Positions 41,269 through 50,604 of a stretch of DNA of 52,818 nucleotides are shown here, in pieces (position 1 is the first letter of the stretch; every line of letters begins with the position of its first letter). The position numbers and the translations under genes were made by a program. Source of the DNA: Kineosporia sp. R_H_3 (GTDB taxonomy: Bacteria > Actinomycetota > Actinomycetes > Actinomycetales > Kineosporiaceae); assembly GCF_002198675.1 (NCBI RefSeq), contig NZ_MWLL01000176.1, positions 8,052 through 60,869 on the forward strand, given 5' to 3'. The notes beneath the pieces were generated by a model. The model saw only the letters and a list, made by a program, of their open reading frames with translations. It made no database searches and was not told where the DNA came from.

Positions 41269-42255
41269 GTGCAGGACACGCTCCTCGTCGTGGTCGTCGT
41301 CCTGGCGCTCGCCTTCGCCTGGATGAACGGCTTCCACGACGCGTCGAACGCGGTCGCGACGTCGCTGTCGAGCGCCACGCTCACCGCGCGGGTCGCGCTG
41401 CCGCTCGCGGGCGCGCTCAACGTCGTCGGCGCGCTCCTCGGCGTCGGGGTCGCGCAGACCATCGGCACCCGGCTCGTCGACGTCCCCGTGAGCAGCCCGG
41501 GCCTCGGGCTCGTCGCCGCCGCCCTCGTCGCCGCCTTCGGCTGGAACGTCGTCACGTGGTCGCTCGGGCTGCCGTCCTCGTCGTCCCACGCCCTCATCGG
41601 CGGGCTCACCGGTGGCGCGCTCGCGGCCGGCGGCGCCGTCCAGTGGGGCGTCGTCCGCGACCTCGTCCTCGTGCCGATGGTGCTCTCGCCCGTCGTCGGG
41701 TTCGCGCTCGCCTGGCTGCTCATGGCGGCGATCATCCGGTCGGTCCGCGAGGTGACCTACGGGACCGCGCGCCGCCGGTTCAAGATCGCGCAGACCGTGT
41801 CGGCGTCGGCGGTCGCCCTCGGGCACGGCCTGCAGGACGGCCAGAAGACGATGGGCGTCATCGTCATCGCGCTCGCCGCCGGCGGGCACGCCGTCGACGG
41901 CGTGCCGCTGTGGGTGCGTGTCGCGGCGGCCGTCGCGCTCGGCGCGGGCACCGTCGTCGGCGGCGGCCGGATCATCCGCACACTGGGCCGGCGGGTCGTC
42001 CCCGTCGACCCGGTGAGCGGGTTCGCCGCCGAGAGCGTCTCGGCGGTCGTCCTCGCCGGGACCGCCGTGTTCCAGGCGCCGGTGTCGAGCACGCACACGG
42101 TCACCGCGTCGATCATGGGGGCCGGCTCGACCCGCGGCCGGCGGGAGATCCGCTGGGCCGTCGTCCGGCGGATCCTGCTCGCCTGGGTGCTCACCCCGTT
42201 CGCCACCGCGCTCGGCGCGGCCGTGCTCTACACGGCGGGGGGCCTCGTCGCCTAG
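41269..42255 (+). CDS. pit: PiT-family inorganic phosphate transporter
   Basis: 328 aa with about 10 helices in two inverted halves. The N-terminal signature is WMNGFHDASNAVATSLSS (GFxDxxN) and the C-terminal counterpart is VSSTHTVTASIMGAG (STHT). GLPSSSSHALIGGLTG and ALGHGLQDGQKTMGVI are further conserved PiT segments. It imports metal-phosphate with protons (low affinity). GTG 41269 is two bases after the DUF47 stop, so it is coupled. Confidence 0.95.
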   Translation: MQDTLLVVVVVLALAFAWMNGFHDASNAVATSLSSATLTARVALPLAGALNVVGALLGVGVAQTIGTRLVDVPVSSPGLGLVAAALVAAFGWNVVTWSLGLPSSSSHALIGGLTGGALAAGGAVQWGVVRDLVLVPMVLSPVVGFALAWLLMAAIIRSVREVTYGTARRRFKIAQTVSASAVALGHGLQDGQKTMGVIVIALAAGGHAVDGVPLWVRVAAAVALGAGTVVGGGRIIRTLGRRVVPVDPVSGFAAESVSAVVLAGTAVFQAPVSSTHTVTASIMGAGSTRGRREIRWAVVRRILLAWVLTPFATALGAAVLYTAGGLVA

Positions 42256-42272
42256 TGCCGCCGGCGGGCGCG

Positions 42273-42278
42273 TAGGTT
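42273..42278 (+). promoter_or_regulatory. Leaderless promoter -10 of the FAD/Fe-S dehydrogenase gene
   Basis: TAGGTT ends exactly 6 nt before GTG 42285 in the 29-bp gap after the PiT gene. No ribosome site is present. Confidence 0.6.
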
Positions 42279-42284
42279 CGTCGC

Positions 42285-45206
42285 GTGGCGGGCACGCGGA
42301 CGACGGGACAGGACGGCGACGACCTCGTCCGGGCGCTGGGCGCGGCCGGGGTCGCGGACGTCGACGGCTCGGCGCTCGCGCGGGCGCTCTACTCCTCGGA
42401 CGCCTCGCTCTACCGGGTGCCGCCGCGGGTCGTCGTCCGGCCCCGGCACACCGACGAGGTGCTCGCGACGCTCGACGTCTGCCGCTCGCTGGGCGTCCCG
42501 CTGACGATGCGCGGGGCCGGGACGTCGATCGCGGGCAACGCCGTCGGGCCCGGGGTCGTCGTCGACACGAGCCGGTTCCTCGACCGGGTGCTGTCCCTCG
42601 ACCCGCAGACCCGGACGGCGCGGGTCGAGCCGGGGGTCGTGCTCTCCGCGCTGCAGGCGGCGGCCGCACCGCACGGGCTGCGGTTCGGCCCCGACCCGAG
42701 CACCCACAACCGCTGCACGCTCGGCGGCATGATCGGCAACGACGCGTGCGGCTCGCGCGCGCTCGCGTACGGGCGGACGTCCGCGAACGTCGTCGCGCTC
42801 GACGTCGTCACCGGCGGCGGCGTCCGGACGACGCTGACGACCGGCGTCGGCGGGGAGCCGGGCGGGGAGCCGGGTGCGGTGCCGACGGCGGCGTCCGGCG
42901 GGGGAGCGGACCTCGTCGACGCCGTGCGCGGCCTCGTCGCGGACCACCTCGCCGTCGTGCGCACCGAGTTCGGCCGGTTCGGCCGCCAGGTCTCGGGCTA
43001 CGCCCTGGAGAACCTCCTGCCCGAGCGCGGCACCGACCTCGGGCGCACCCTCGTCGGCAGCGAGGGAACCCTCGCGGTCGTCCTCGGCGCGACCGTCCGC
43101 CTCGTGCCGGAGCCGCCCTTCCGCGCCCTGGCGGTGCTCGGGTACCCGACGATGGCCGACGCCGCGGACGCCGTCCCGGGGGTGCTGCCCTTCGCCCCGA
43201 CGGCGTGCGAGGGGCTCGACGTCCGGATCGTCGACCGGGTCCGCCAGGTGCCCGGCGCCGTCGTCCCCGACCTGCCCGCCGGCGCGGGCTGGCTCGTCGT
43301 CGAGCTGCCCGGCGGCACCGCCGAGGAGGCGGAGGCCGCCGCCCGCCGGGTCGTCGCCGCCTGCGGCACGGCGGACGCCGGGGCGGTCGGCGCGCACGTC
43401 GCGACCGGCGCCGAGGCGGCCGCGATCTGGCGGATCCGCGAGGACGGCGCGGGCCTGGCAGGCCGGACCCCGCAGGGCCGCCCCGCGCACGCCGGCTGGG
43501 AGGACGCCGCGGTCCCGCCCGCACGGCTCGGCGGCTACCTGCGCGACTTCGACGCGCTGCTCGAGGAGCACGGGCTGCACGGGGTGCCGTACGGGCACTT
43601 CGGCGACGGCTGCCTGCACGTGCGGATCGACCTGCCGTTCGACCGTGAGCCCGAAGCCGTTGCACGGCAGCGGTTCCGGGACTTCCTCGGGGACGCCGCC
43701 CGGCTCGTCGTCGCGGCCGGCGGGTCGCTGTCCGGCGAGCACGGCGACGGCCGGGCCCGCAGCGAGCTGCTGCCGCTCATGTACTCCCCGGCGGCGATCG
43801 GGCTGTTCTCCCAGGTCAAGGACCTCCTCGACCCGGACGACGTGCTCAACCCCGGCGTGCTCGTCCGGCCGGCCGCGGCCGACGCCGACCTGCGCGCCGT
43901 CGGTGCCCGGCCGGTGCGGGAGCGGCTCGCCCTCGCCTACCCGCACGACGGCGGTGACTTCTCGGCGGCCGTGCACCGCTGCACCGGGGTCGGCAAGTGC
44001 CGCGCGGACCTCACCGCGACCGGCGGCGTGATGTGCCCGTCGTACCGCGCGACCCGCGACGAGAAGGACTCGACCCGCGGCCGGGCCCGGGTGCTCGAGG
44101 AGCTCGTCGGGCGCCCGGCCGGGAGCGGGGCCGGGCCCGCCTGGGGCTCGCCCGAGGTGCACGCCGCGCTCGACCTCTGCCTCGCGTGCAAGGGCTGCGC
44201 GAGCGACTGCCCGGCCGGGGTCGACATGGCCACCTACAAGGCCGAGGTGCTCCACCAGACCTACCGGGGCCGGCTGCGGCCGCTGTCGCACTACGTCCTC
44301 GGCCGGCTGCCGATGTGGTCCGACCTGGCGGCCCGCATGCCGCGGCTCGCCAACGCTGTCACCGGCTCCCGGGCCGGCGGCGCGCTCGCCCGCCGGGTCG
44401 CCGGTGTCGACCCGCGCCGGTCGCTGCCCCGGTTCGCGACGCGGACGTTCGGCGCGTGGTGGCTCGGCCGCCCGGCGGACGCCGCCCCGGCGGTCGCGCC
44501 GCACGGCCGGGTCGCGCTGTGGGTCGACTCGTTCACCGACCACTTCGCCCCGGGCGTCGCCGTCGCCGCGGTCGGGGTGCTCGAGGCCGCCGGGTACGCC
44601 GTCGAGGTGCCGCAGGGCCTGTGCTGCGGCCTCACCTGGCTCACGACGGGCCAGCTCGACGCCGGCCGGGAGCGGGTGCGGCACACCGTCCGCGGGCTCG
44701 AACCGCTCGTGCGCGACGGGGTCCCGGTCGTCGGCGTCGAGCCCTCGTGCACCGCGGTGCTGCGCGGGGACGCCCGCCACCTGCTGCCCGACGAGCCGGG
44801 TGTCGAGGTCGTCGCCGCCGGGGTACGGACCCTGGCCGAGCTGCTCGCGGCGACCCCGGGCTGGTCGCCCCCGGACCTCACGACCGTCGAGGTCGTCGCG
44901 CAGCCGCACTGCCACCACCACGCCGTCATGGGCTGGACGGCCGACGAGGCGCTGCTGCGAGCGGCCGGTGCCCGGGTGACCCGGGTGGGCGGCTGCTGCG
45001 GCCTCGCGGGCAACTGGGGCGTCGAGCGCGGTCACCACGACGTCTCCGTCGCGGTCGCCCGCACGGCGCTGCTGCCGGCCGTCGAGGCCGCCCCGGACGC
45101 CGTCCTGCTCGCCGACGGCTTCTCCTGCCGCACCCAGCTCGACCAGCTCGCCGGCCGCCGCGCCGTCCACCTCGCCGAGCTGCTCGCCGAGCGCCTCCCG
45201 CAGTGA
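42285..45206 (+). CDS. FAD-linked oxidase fused to iron-sulphur/CCG domains (D-2-hydroxyacid dehydrogenase type)
   Basis: 973 aa, like a GlcD-GlcF fusion. The FAD-binding PCMH domain covers about 40-270 (MRGAGTSIAGNAVGPGVVVD; GGMIGNDACGSRALAYGRTS). The substrate half runs to about 545 and ends SGEHGDGRARSELLPLMYS, DVLNPG. Two 4Fe-4S motifs follow, from Cys566 (CTGVGKC) and Cys632-x2-635-x2-638-x3-642 (CLACKGCASDC). Two CCG modules are at Cys780-Cys781 and Cys904-Cys905. Relatives (E. coli YdiJ, Dld-II) oxidise D-lactate or D-2-hydroxyglutarate and pass electrons through the clusters to quinone; the substrate here is inferred. It has a leaderless start. Confidence 0.9.
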   Translation: MAGTRTTGQDGDDLVRALGAAGVADVDGSALARALYSSDASLYRVPPRVVVRPRHTDEVLATLDVCRSLGVPLTMRGAGTSIAGNAVGPGVVVDTSRFLDRVLSLDPQTRTARVEPGVVLSALQAAAAPHGLRFGPDPSTHNRCTLGGMIGNDACGSRALAYGRTSANVVALDVVTGGGVRTTLTTGVGGEPGGEPGAVPTAASGGGADLVDAVRGLVADHLAVVRTEFGRFGRQVSGYALENLLPERGTDLGRTLVGSEGTLAVVLGATVRLVPEPPFRALAVLGYPTMADAADAVPGVLPFAPTACEGLDVRIVDRVRQVPGAVVPDLPAGAGWLVVELPGGTAEEAEAAARRVVAACGTADAGAVGAHVATGAEAAAIWRIREDGAGLAGRTPQGRPAHAGWEDAAVPPARLGGYLRDFDALLEEHGLHGVPYGHFGDGCLHVRIDLPFDREPEAVARQRFRDFLGDAARLVVAAGGSLSGEHGDGRARSELLPLMYSPAAIGLFSQVKDLLDPDDVLNPGVLVRPAAADADLRAVGARPVRERLALAYPHDGGDFSAAVHRCTGVGKCRADLTATGGVMCPSYRATRDEKDSTRGRARVLEELVGRPAGSGAGPAWGSPEVHAALDLCLACKGCASDCPAGVDMATYKAEVLHQTYRGRLRPLSHYVLGRLPMWSDLAARMPRLANAVTGSRAGGALARRVAGVDPRRSLPRFATRTFGAWWLGRPADAAPAVAPHGRVALWVDSFTDHFAPGVAVAAVGVLEAAGYAVEVPQGLCCGLTWLTTGQLDAGRERVRHTVRGLEPLVRDGVPVVGVEPSCTAVLRGDARHLLPDEPGVEVVAAGVRTLAELLAATPGWSPPDLTTVEVVAQPHCHHHAVMGWTADEALLRAAGARVTRVGGCCGLAGNWGVERGHHDVSVAVARTALLPAVEAAPDAVLLADGFSCRTQLDQLAGRRAVHLAELLAERLPQ

Positions 45207-45257
45207 TCGCCGCTTCTCGTCGCAGGCCACCGAGTACCCGGGGTCCCGCGACGACGA

Positions 45258-45271
45258 CCGGCGATCGCCGG
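45258..45271. terminator. Palindrome between the convergent dehydrogenase and pstB genes
   Basis: CCGGCGATCGCCGG is a perfect 14-bp palindrome 8 nt after the pstB stop and 52 nt after the dehydrogenase stop. With no loop it is a poor classical hairpin but is the only structure in the gap. Confidence 0.35.
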
Positions 45272-45278
45272 CGGCGGC

Positions 45279-46055
45279 TCAGCCGAAGCGGCCGGAGATG
45301 TAGTCCTCGGTGGCCTTCTCGGTCGGGTTGCTGAAGATCTTCGCGGTGTCGCCCATCTCGATGAGCCGGCCGGGCTTGCCGGTCGCCGCGAGGTTGAAGA
45401 ACGCCGTCCGGTCGCTGACCCGGGCGGCCTGCTGCATGTTGTGGGTGACGATGACGATCGTGTACTGCTGCTTGATCTCGTCGATGAGGTCCTCGATGGC
45501 GAGGGTCGAGATCGGGTCGAGGGCCGAGCAGGGCTCGTCCATGAGGAGCACCTGCGGCTCGACGGCGATCGCGCGCGCGATGCAGAGCCGCTGCTGCTGC
45601 CCGCCGGACAGGCCCGCTCCCGGCTTGTCGAGCCGGTCCTTGACCTCGTTCCAGAGGTTGGCGCCCTTGAGGGACCGCTCCACCGCCTCGGCGAGCACCG
45701 CCTTGGTCTTCACCCCGTTGAGCCGCAGCCCGGCGGCGACGTTGTCGAAGATGCTCATCGTCGGGAACGGGTTGGGGCGCTGGAACACCATGCCGACGGT
45801 GCGGCGGACGGCGACCGGGTCGATGTCCTTGCTGTAGAGGTCGCGGCCGTTGAGCGCGACGGTGCCCTCGACCCGGCCGCCGGCGATGACCTCGTGCATC
45901 CGGTTGAGGGTGCGCAGGAACGTCGACTTCCCGCAGCCTGAGGGGCCGATGAACGCGGTGACGGTCCGCGGCTCGATCGACATGGAGACGTCCTCGACGG
46001 CCTTGAAGGAGCCGTAGTAGACGTTGAGGTCCTTGACGTCGATGCGCTGTGCCAT
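45279..46055 (-). CDS. pstB: Phosphate ABC transporter ATPase PstB
   Basis: 258 aa. Walker [26 protein letters not shown] (PstB-specific), signature [15 protein letters not shown], Walker [17 protein letters not shown], switch His [13 protein letters not shown]. It drives high-affinity phosphate uptake through PstCA. The family's GxNPFPM block and [10 protein letters not shown] match closely. No phoU gene follows in the window. Last gene of pstSCAB. Confidence 0.97.
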   Translation of the reverse strand: MAQRIDVKDLNVYYGSFKAVEDVSMSIEPRTVTAFIGPSGCGKSTFLRTLNRMHEVIAGGRVEGTVALNGRDLYSKDIDPVAVRRTVGMVFQRPNPFPTMSIFDNVAAGLRLNGVKTKAVLAEAVERSLKGANLWNEVKDRLDKPGAGLSGGQQQRLCIARAIAVEPQVLLMDEPCSALDPISTLAIEDLIDEIKQQYTIVIVTHNMQQAARVSDRTAFFNLAATGKPGRLIEMGDTAKIFSNPTEKATEDYISGRFG

Positions 46056-46116
46056 CAGGTGTCCTTCGTGGTTCGGGTGGTGCGGGGCATGGGGTGGGGT
46101 GCGGCGGCGCGGCCGG

Positions 46117-47031
46117 TCAGCGGACGGCGCTGAACCGGGCGACGACCCGGCCGGCGCCGTTGAGCAGCAGCACGAGCAGGATGAGCGTCAGCGCCGACGC
46201 CCAGAGCCGGTCGGTCGCGGGCTGGAGAGCCTGGCCGAAGTTGTCCTTGATCATCGTCGGCAGCGCGGCCATCGGGCCGTCGACGAGGCTCGTGTTGATC
46301 GACGCCGAGTACGGGCCGAGGATGAGCAGCGGCGCGGTCTCGCCCATGACCCGGGCCAGGCCGAGCAGGACCCCGGTGATGATGCCCGACAGGGCCGTCG
46401 GGATGACGATCCGGGCGATCGTCTTCCACTTCGGCACCCCGAGCGCGTAGGACGCCTCGCGCAGCTCGTTGGGGACGAGCTTGAGCATCTCCTCGGTCGA
46501 CCGGACGACGACCGGGATCATGAGCATGACGAGCGCGAGGGACACCGCGAACCCGACCCGCTGGAGGCCGAACGTCGTCACCCAGACCGCGTAGATGAAC
46601 AGCGCCGCGACGATGGACGGGATGCCGGTGAGGATGTCGACCATGAAGCTCACCGCGCGGGCGAGCTTCCCGCGGCCGTACTCGACGAGGTAGATCGCCG
46701 TGAAGACCGCGATCGGCACCGCGATGAGGGCGCACACCGCGGCCTGGACGAGGGTGCCGAGGATCGCGTGGTACGCGCCGCCGCCGACCCGGCGCGGGGT
46801 GATGCCGCGCTGCGAGGTGAGCCACCAGTTCTGGTCGAGCAGCAGGGTGTAGCCGCGGGAGAGCACGGTCCAGAGGATCCAGGCGAGCGGCACGAGGGCG
46901 AGGAGGAACGCGGCGTACACGACGACGGTCATGACCGAGTTCGTCACGGACCGGCCGCGGCTCAGCCCGCTCAGCCCGGCAGCGACGTTCGGCATCGCGC
47001 CCGGCTCGGTCGAGGAGGTCACGGTGCTCAT
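46117..47031 (-). CDS. pstA: Phosphate ABC transporter permease PstA
   Basis: 304 aa, six helices. The EAA loop is [45 protein letters not shown], standard for Pst[41 protein letters not shown] precedes it. It forms the channel with PstC. ATG 47031 overlaps the pstC stop as ATGA. Confidence 0.96.
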   Translation of the reverse strand: MSTVTSSTEPGAMPNVAAGLSGLSRGRSVTNSVMTVVVYAAFLLALVPLAWILWTVLSRGYTLLLDQNWWLTSQRGITPRRVGGGAYHAILGTLVQAAVCALIAVPIAVFTAIYLVEYGRGKLARAVSFMVDILTGIPSIVAALFIYAVWVTTFGLQRVGFAVSLALVMLMIPVVVRSTEEMLKLVPNELREASYALGVPKWKTIARIVIPTALSGIITGVLLGLARVMGETAPLLILGPYSASINTSLVDGPMAALPTMIKDNFGQALQPATDRLWASALTLILLVLLLNGAGRVVARFSAVR

Positions 47032-48002
47032 TCGGAGAAGGCCTTCCTGCGCTCGATGACGATCCGGGCCACGGCGTTGACGGCGAACGTGAGGAGGAAC
47101 AGCACGAGGCCCGCCGCGATGTAGGCGCCGGTCTTCAGCGGGGTGTCGAACTCGGAGGAGCCGTTCGCGATCCTCGACGCGAAGGTCTCGCCGCCGGCGA
47201 ACGCCGACCAGGAGAACGCACCGCGCGTGACCGACAGCAGCAGCGTCACGGCGATCGTCTCGCCGAGCGCCCGGCCGAGGCCCAGCATCGAGGCGGAGAT
47301 GACACCGGGCTTGCCGAACGGCAGGACGGCGGTGCGGACCATCTCCCAGCGCGTCGCGCCGAGCGCGAGCGCGGCCTCCTTGTGCGCGGCGGGGGTCTGG
47401 TCGAAGACCTCGCGGCTGATCGCCGTGATGATGGGCAGGATCATGATCGCGAGCACGATGCTCGCGAGGAAGATCGTGCCGCTCACGGTCAGGGGCGCGA
47501 AGAGCGGGAACCAGCCGAGCGCCGACTCGACGAAGCGCTGCACCGGCTGCACGAAGTCGCGCAGGACGAAGTAGCCCCAGATGCCGTAGACGATCGACGG
47601 GACGGCGGCCAGCAGGTCGATGAGGGACGCGAACGGCCGCGCCAGGCGGCGCGGCGCGTACTGGGTGAGGAAGAGCGCGACGCCGATGGCGATCGGGACG
47701 GCGATCGCCATCGCGATGATCGAGGAGATGACCGTCACCCAGAGCAGGTCGGCGATGCCGAAGCGCAGGTCGCCGGCACTGACCTGCCACTCCCGCGAGG
47801 TGAGGAAGCCCGCCTTGTTGTCCATGAGCGACGGCACGGCCTGCGCGAGGAGGAACGCGGCCACCAGGCCGATCAGGGTGACGACGAAGACGCCCGAGCC
47901 CGTCGCCAGGCCGCTGAAGACCCGGTCCCCGACGCGGCCGGTGGCCGCCATGTCCCCCGAGGGGCCGGCATCGGCCTCGGAGTGCCCCGTGATGCTCGTC
48001 AT
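47028..48002 (-). CDS. pstC: Phosphate ABC transporter permease PstC
   Basis: 324 aa, six helices. EAA loop: KEAALALGATRWEMVRTAVLPFGKPGVISASMLGLGRALGETIAVTLLL. FGIADLLWVTVISSIIAMAIAVPIAIGVALFLTQYAPRRL earlier is PstC-like. The soluble loop ALGWFPLFAPLTVSG is usual. The first gene after the intra-operon hairpin that separates it from pstS. Confidence 0.96.
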   Translation of the reverse strand: MTSITGHSEADAGPSGDMAATGRVGDRVFSGLATGSGVFVVTLIGLVAAFLLAQAVPSLMDNKAGFLTSREWQVSAGDLRFGIADLLWVTVISSIIAMAIAVPIAIGVALFLTQYAPRRLARPFASLIDLLAAVPSIVYGIWGYFVLRDFVQPVQRFVESALGWFPLFAPLTVSGTIFLASIVLAIMILPIITAISREVFDQTPAAHKEAALALGATRWEMVRTAVLPFGKPGVISASMLGLGRALGETIAVTLLLSVTRGAFSWSAFAGGETFASRIANGSSEFDTPLKTGAYIAAGLVLFLLTFAVNAVARIVIERRKAFSE

Positions 48003-48062
48003 CGTCTCGTCGTCTCCGGTTCGTCGTGCGGTGCAACGGGTCTGCGGCCCGGGCGCCGCGGT

Positions 48063-48091
48063 GCCCCGCCCCCGGTGAACGGGGACGGGGC
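48063..48091 (-). terminator. Intra-operon hairpin between pstS and pstC
   Basis: GCCCCG/CGGGGC plus CCCC/GGGG form a 10-bp stem with one C-A mismatch and a 7-nt loop, 24 nt after the pstS stop and 60 nt before the pstC start. Probably a partial terminator. Confidence 0.65.
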
Positions 48092-48115
48092 GACCACGAC
48101 TCCCGCGTGCGGGTG

Positions 48116-49240
48116 TCAGCTGATGGCGTTGATCGCCGTGACGACCTTGCCGCGGACGTCCTCGGGCAGCGGCGCGTAGCCGATCTCCTCGAGGCCCTTC
48201 TGGGTGTCGGGGCTCGCGAAGTACGTGAGGAACGACTTCACGAGCGCCGTCTTGTCGGCCGCGAGGCCCTTGGAGCAGACGACCTCGTAGGTCACCAGGA
48301 CGATCGGGTAGGTGCCGGCGTCCTTGACCGCGTAGTCGAGCTTGAGCTTGAGGTCGTTGCCCTCGCCGGCCGCGGCCGCCGCGGCAACGGCCTTGCCGGC
48401 CGTCTCACCGGTGAGCGCGACCGCGCCCGCGCCGTTGTCGACCTGGGCCACGCCGAGCTGGTTGTCCTTGGCCGCGGACCACTCCATGTAGCTGAGGCCG
48501 CCCTCGGTGGACTTGACGCCCTGCGCGACGCCGTCGGTCTGCGGCCGGCCCTCGCCGGTCGTGCCCGGCCACACCTTCGCCGGCTCCGCGGCCCAGTCGG
48601 CCGGGGCGGACCCGTTGAGGTACTTGGTGAAGTTCTCCGTGGTCCCCGACTCGTCGGCGCGGTAGAACACCTTGATGTCCGTCGCCGGCAGGGTCGCGCC
48701 GCTGTTGAGCGCCGCGATCTTCGGGTCGTTCCACTTCGTGATCTTGCCGAGGAACATCTGCGACGCCACGGACGGCGTGAGCACGAGCTTGTCGACGCCC
48801 GGCAGGTTGTACGTGATGGCGATCGGGCCGGCGACGAGCGGGAGGTTCCACGCGTCGTTCCCGCCGCAGCGCGTCTTGGCCGCCTCGGTCTCGACGACGC
48901 CGTCCTTCTCCTCGGACTTCAGCGCAGAGTCGGTGCCCGCGAAGTCGACCTGCCCGGCGAGGAACTGCTTGATCCCCGCGCCGGAGCCGGTCGCGTTGTA
49001 GTTGACCGTCACGCCGGGGTTGGCGCTCTGGTAGCCGGAGATGACCTCGCCGATCGCGTTCTTCTGCGCCGAGGAGCCCTCGCCGTTCAGCGTGCCCGAG
49101 AGGGCGGGGCCGGAGGACGCGGCGGAGTCGGCCGCGCTCGGGGTCGAGTCGCCGGTGGTGTTGTCGGAGCCGCACGCCGTCAGGGCGAGCGCCGCGACGA
49201 GCGAGAGGCCCGCGACGCGGCCGGGCAGGGTGAGCTTCAC
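48116..49240 (-). CDS. pstS: Phosphate-binding lipoprotein PstS
   Basis: 374 aa. Signal peptide with lipobox LTAC (Cys23), Ser/Ala/Thr-rich linker, then a phosphate-binding fold: GEGSSAQKNAIGEVISGYQ, NYNATGSGAGIKQFLAGQVDFAGTDSAL (GSGxG phosphate-contact and TDxxL), VFYRADESGTTENFTKYL (RxDxSGTT) and KSTEGGLSYMEWSAA. It captures phosphate outside the cell. GTG 49240 has AAGGA about 10 nt upstream. Two clusters of PHO repeats precede the gene. Confidence 0.97.
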   Translation of the reverse strand: MKLTLPGRVAGLSLVAALALTACGSDNTTGDSTPSAADSAASSGPALSGTLNGEGSSAQKNAIGEVISGYQSANPGVTVNYNATGSGAGIKQFLAGQVDFAGTDSALKSEEKDGVVETEAAKTRCGGNDAWNLPLVAGPIAITYNLPGVDKLVLTPSVASQMFLGKITKWNDPKIAALNSGATLPATDIKVFYRADESGTTENFTKYLNGSAPADWAAEPAKVWPGTTGEGRPQTDGVAQGVKSTEGGLSYMEWSAAKDNQLGVAQVDNGAGAVALTGETAGKAVAAAAAAGEGNDLKLKLDYAVKDAGTYPIVLVTYEVVCSKGLAADKTALVKSFLTYFASPDTQKGLEEIGYAPLPEDVRGKVVTAINAIS

Positions 49241-49320
49241 GTGGCCTGTCCTTCTTGGTTCTCGGGTCGGCAGTCGCGGTCACGCGGTGCTGCCGGGCGC
49301 CCGGTCGGCGCCTGGTCGGA

Positions 49321-49430
49321 ACGCTAGGGAAGGCAGGTGAAGCACTCCGGCGCTGCGGGTGAACGGGCGGCGAACGTGCCGCCTACGCCGTCCGACGCTC
49401 TGGGGGCCTGTGGGTGAGCAGCCGGTGAAC
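49321..49430 (-). promoter_or_regulatory. pstS promoter with two clusters of PHO-box repeats
   Basis: On the minus strand: GTTCACCGGCT (49420-49430) and GCTCACCCACA (49409-49419); then GTTCGCCGCCC (49365-49375), GTTCACCCGCA (49354-49364), a degenerate unit (49343-49353) and CTTCACCTGCC (49332-49342). All are 11 bp and in register within each cluster, the layout of PhoP direct-repeat units. A -10 TAGCGT (49321-49326) follows, so the downstream cluster spans the -35 region, as expected for PhoP activation under phosphate starvation. Confidence 0.85.
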
Positions 49431-49519
49431 CCGCGTCATGCCGCGGTCGCCGGATCGTGACCATGTCGGGTTCGTCACGGTTCTGCGCGGCGACACGCCG
49501 GACATTCCCGGGCGAAGGG

Positions 49520-50584
49520 TCACCGGTGCGGGGCGTGCCGCTCCACCGCGACGACCGTCGGCCGCTGCCCGGAGCGCCGGGTGACGTGCGCCACGAGCAC
49601 CTCGGCCGGGTCGAGGAACGGGTCCTCGTCGGGCAGCGCGTCGCGCACCTCGTCCGTGCCCGCCCGGGCGACGGTGCCGACCACGCCGGCCAGGACCGGC
49701 CGATGGGTGCACAGCGCGGTGGCCTGCTCGCGCTCGACGAGACGCTGGGCGTGCCGGGCGGCCTTGCGGGGGTCCCGGGCGTAGCCGTCCTCGGAGAGCC
49801 CGCCCTTGGTGCGGATCCGGGCCCCGCTCGAGGCGGCGTACGGCGCGAGCGTCTCCGTGCAGCGCAGCCACGGCGAGCTCAGCAGGTAGTCGGGGGACCA
49901 GCACTGCAGGAGCGCGGCCAGGGCGAGGGCCTGGCGGCGCCCGGCGGCCACGAGCGGGCGGTCGGCGTCCGCGTGCGTCCAGGCCTGGCGGGGGCGGGCC
50001 GTCGCGTGCCGGACGACGAGGAACGGCCGGGTGAGCAGCCGGCGCTCGGCGACCCGGCCGACGAGCGCGTCGAGGAGCGCCGCGTCGGAGTCCCGGGTGA
50101 GCCGCTTGCGGGCGGCGCGGACCGACAGCCAGGTCGTCTGGTCGACCTCGCCGGCCCGGGGCCGGCCGCCGGACAGCGCCCGCGCCGACCAGTACGCGAC
50201 CTCCTTGGGGCGCCCGTCCGGCAGCGTGTACCGGACCGTGGGGAGCGGGCGACCGAGCCGGACCCGCAGCCCGCTCTCCTCGGCCGTCTCCCGGACGGCG
50301 CACTCCGGCAGCGTCTCGCCCGGTTCCACCTTGCCCTTGGGGAAGGACCAGTCGTCGTACCTCGGCCGGTGGACGAGGAGCACCTCGACGCCGCGCTCGG
50401 GGTCGCCGCCGCGGCCGTCCGGGGCGTCCCGCCAGCAGACGACCCCGGCGGCCAGCTCGACCACGCGGTCGACGGGTGCGGGCGGCGCGGTCATCGGCAG
50501 CACCTCGGCGAGCCGGTCGGTCCCGCCGGGGCCGTCGGGGGCCGGGTCGTCGTCCTGCGGGACGGCCGGCGTCGGCGTCGTCAT
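49520..50584 (-). CDS. NUDIX hydrolase fused to histidine phosphatase (MutT1-like)
   Basis: 354 aa. A 45-residue acidic/Pro-rich start is followed by the NUDIX domain (about 45-180): the box G-x5-E-x7-REUxEExGU is complete (GKVEPGE...RETAEESG). A histidine-phosphatase domain follows (about 205-350) with LVVRHATA (RHG-type) and the second His in CTHRPV. This two-domain form is that of mycobacterial MutT1, which hydrolyses 8-oxo-dGTP and diadenosine polyphosphates. A role with polyphosphate/nucleotide metabolism fits its place 20 nt after ppk. ATG 50584 is the first start after the ppk stop. Confidence 0.9.
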   Translation of the reverse strand: MTTPTPAVPQDDDPAPDGPGGTDRLAEVLPMTAPPAPVDRVVELAAGVVCWRDAPDGRGGDPERGVEVLLVHRPRYDDWSFPKGKVEPGETLPECAVRETAEESGLRVRLGRPLPTVRYTLPDGRPKEVAYWSARALSGGRPRAGEVDQTTWLSVRAARKRLTRDSDAALLDALVGRVAERRLLTRPFLVVRHATARPRQAWTHADADRPLVAAGRRQALALAALLQCWSPDYLLSSPWLRCTETLAPYAASSGARIRTKGGLSEDGYARDPRKAARHAQRLVEREQATALCTHRPVLAGVVGTVARAGTDEVRDALPDEDPFLDPAEVLVAHVTRRSGQRPTVVAVERHAPHR

Positions 50585-50604
50585 GGGTCGTCCGCTCCCC
50601 GCCG

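Noticed and set aside
42252-45230. Long minus-strand open frame opposite the FAD/Fe-S dehydrogenase
   Set aside because: No domain, skewed composition; the plus strand shows complete FAD and Fe-S motifs.
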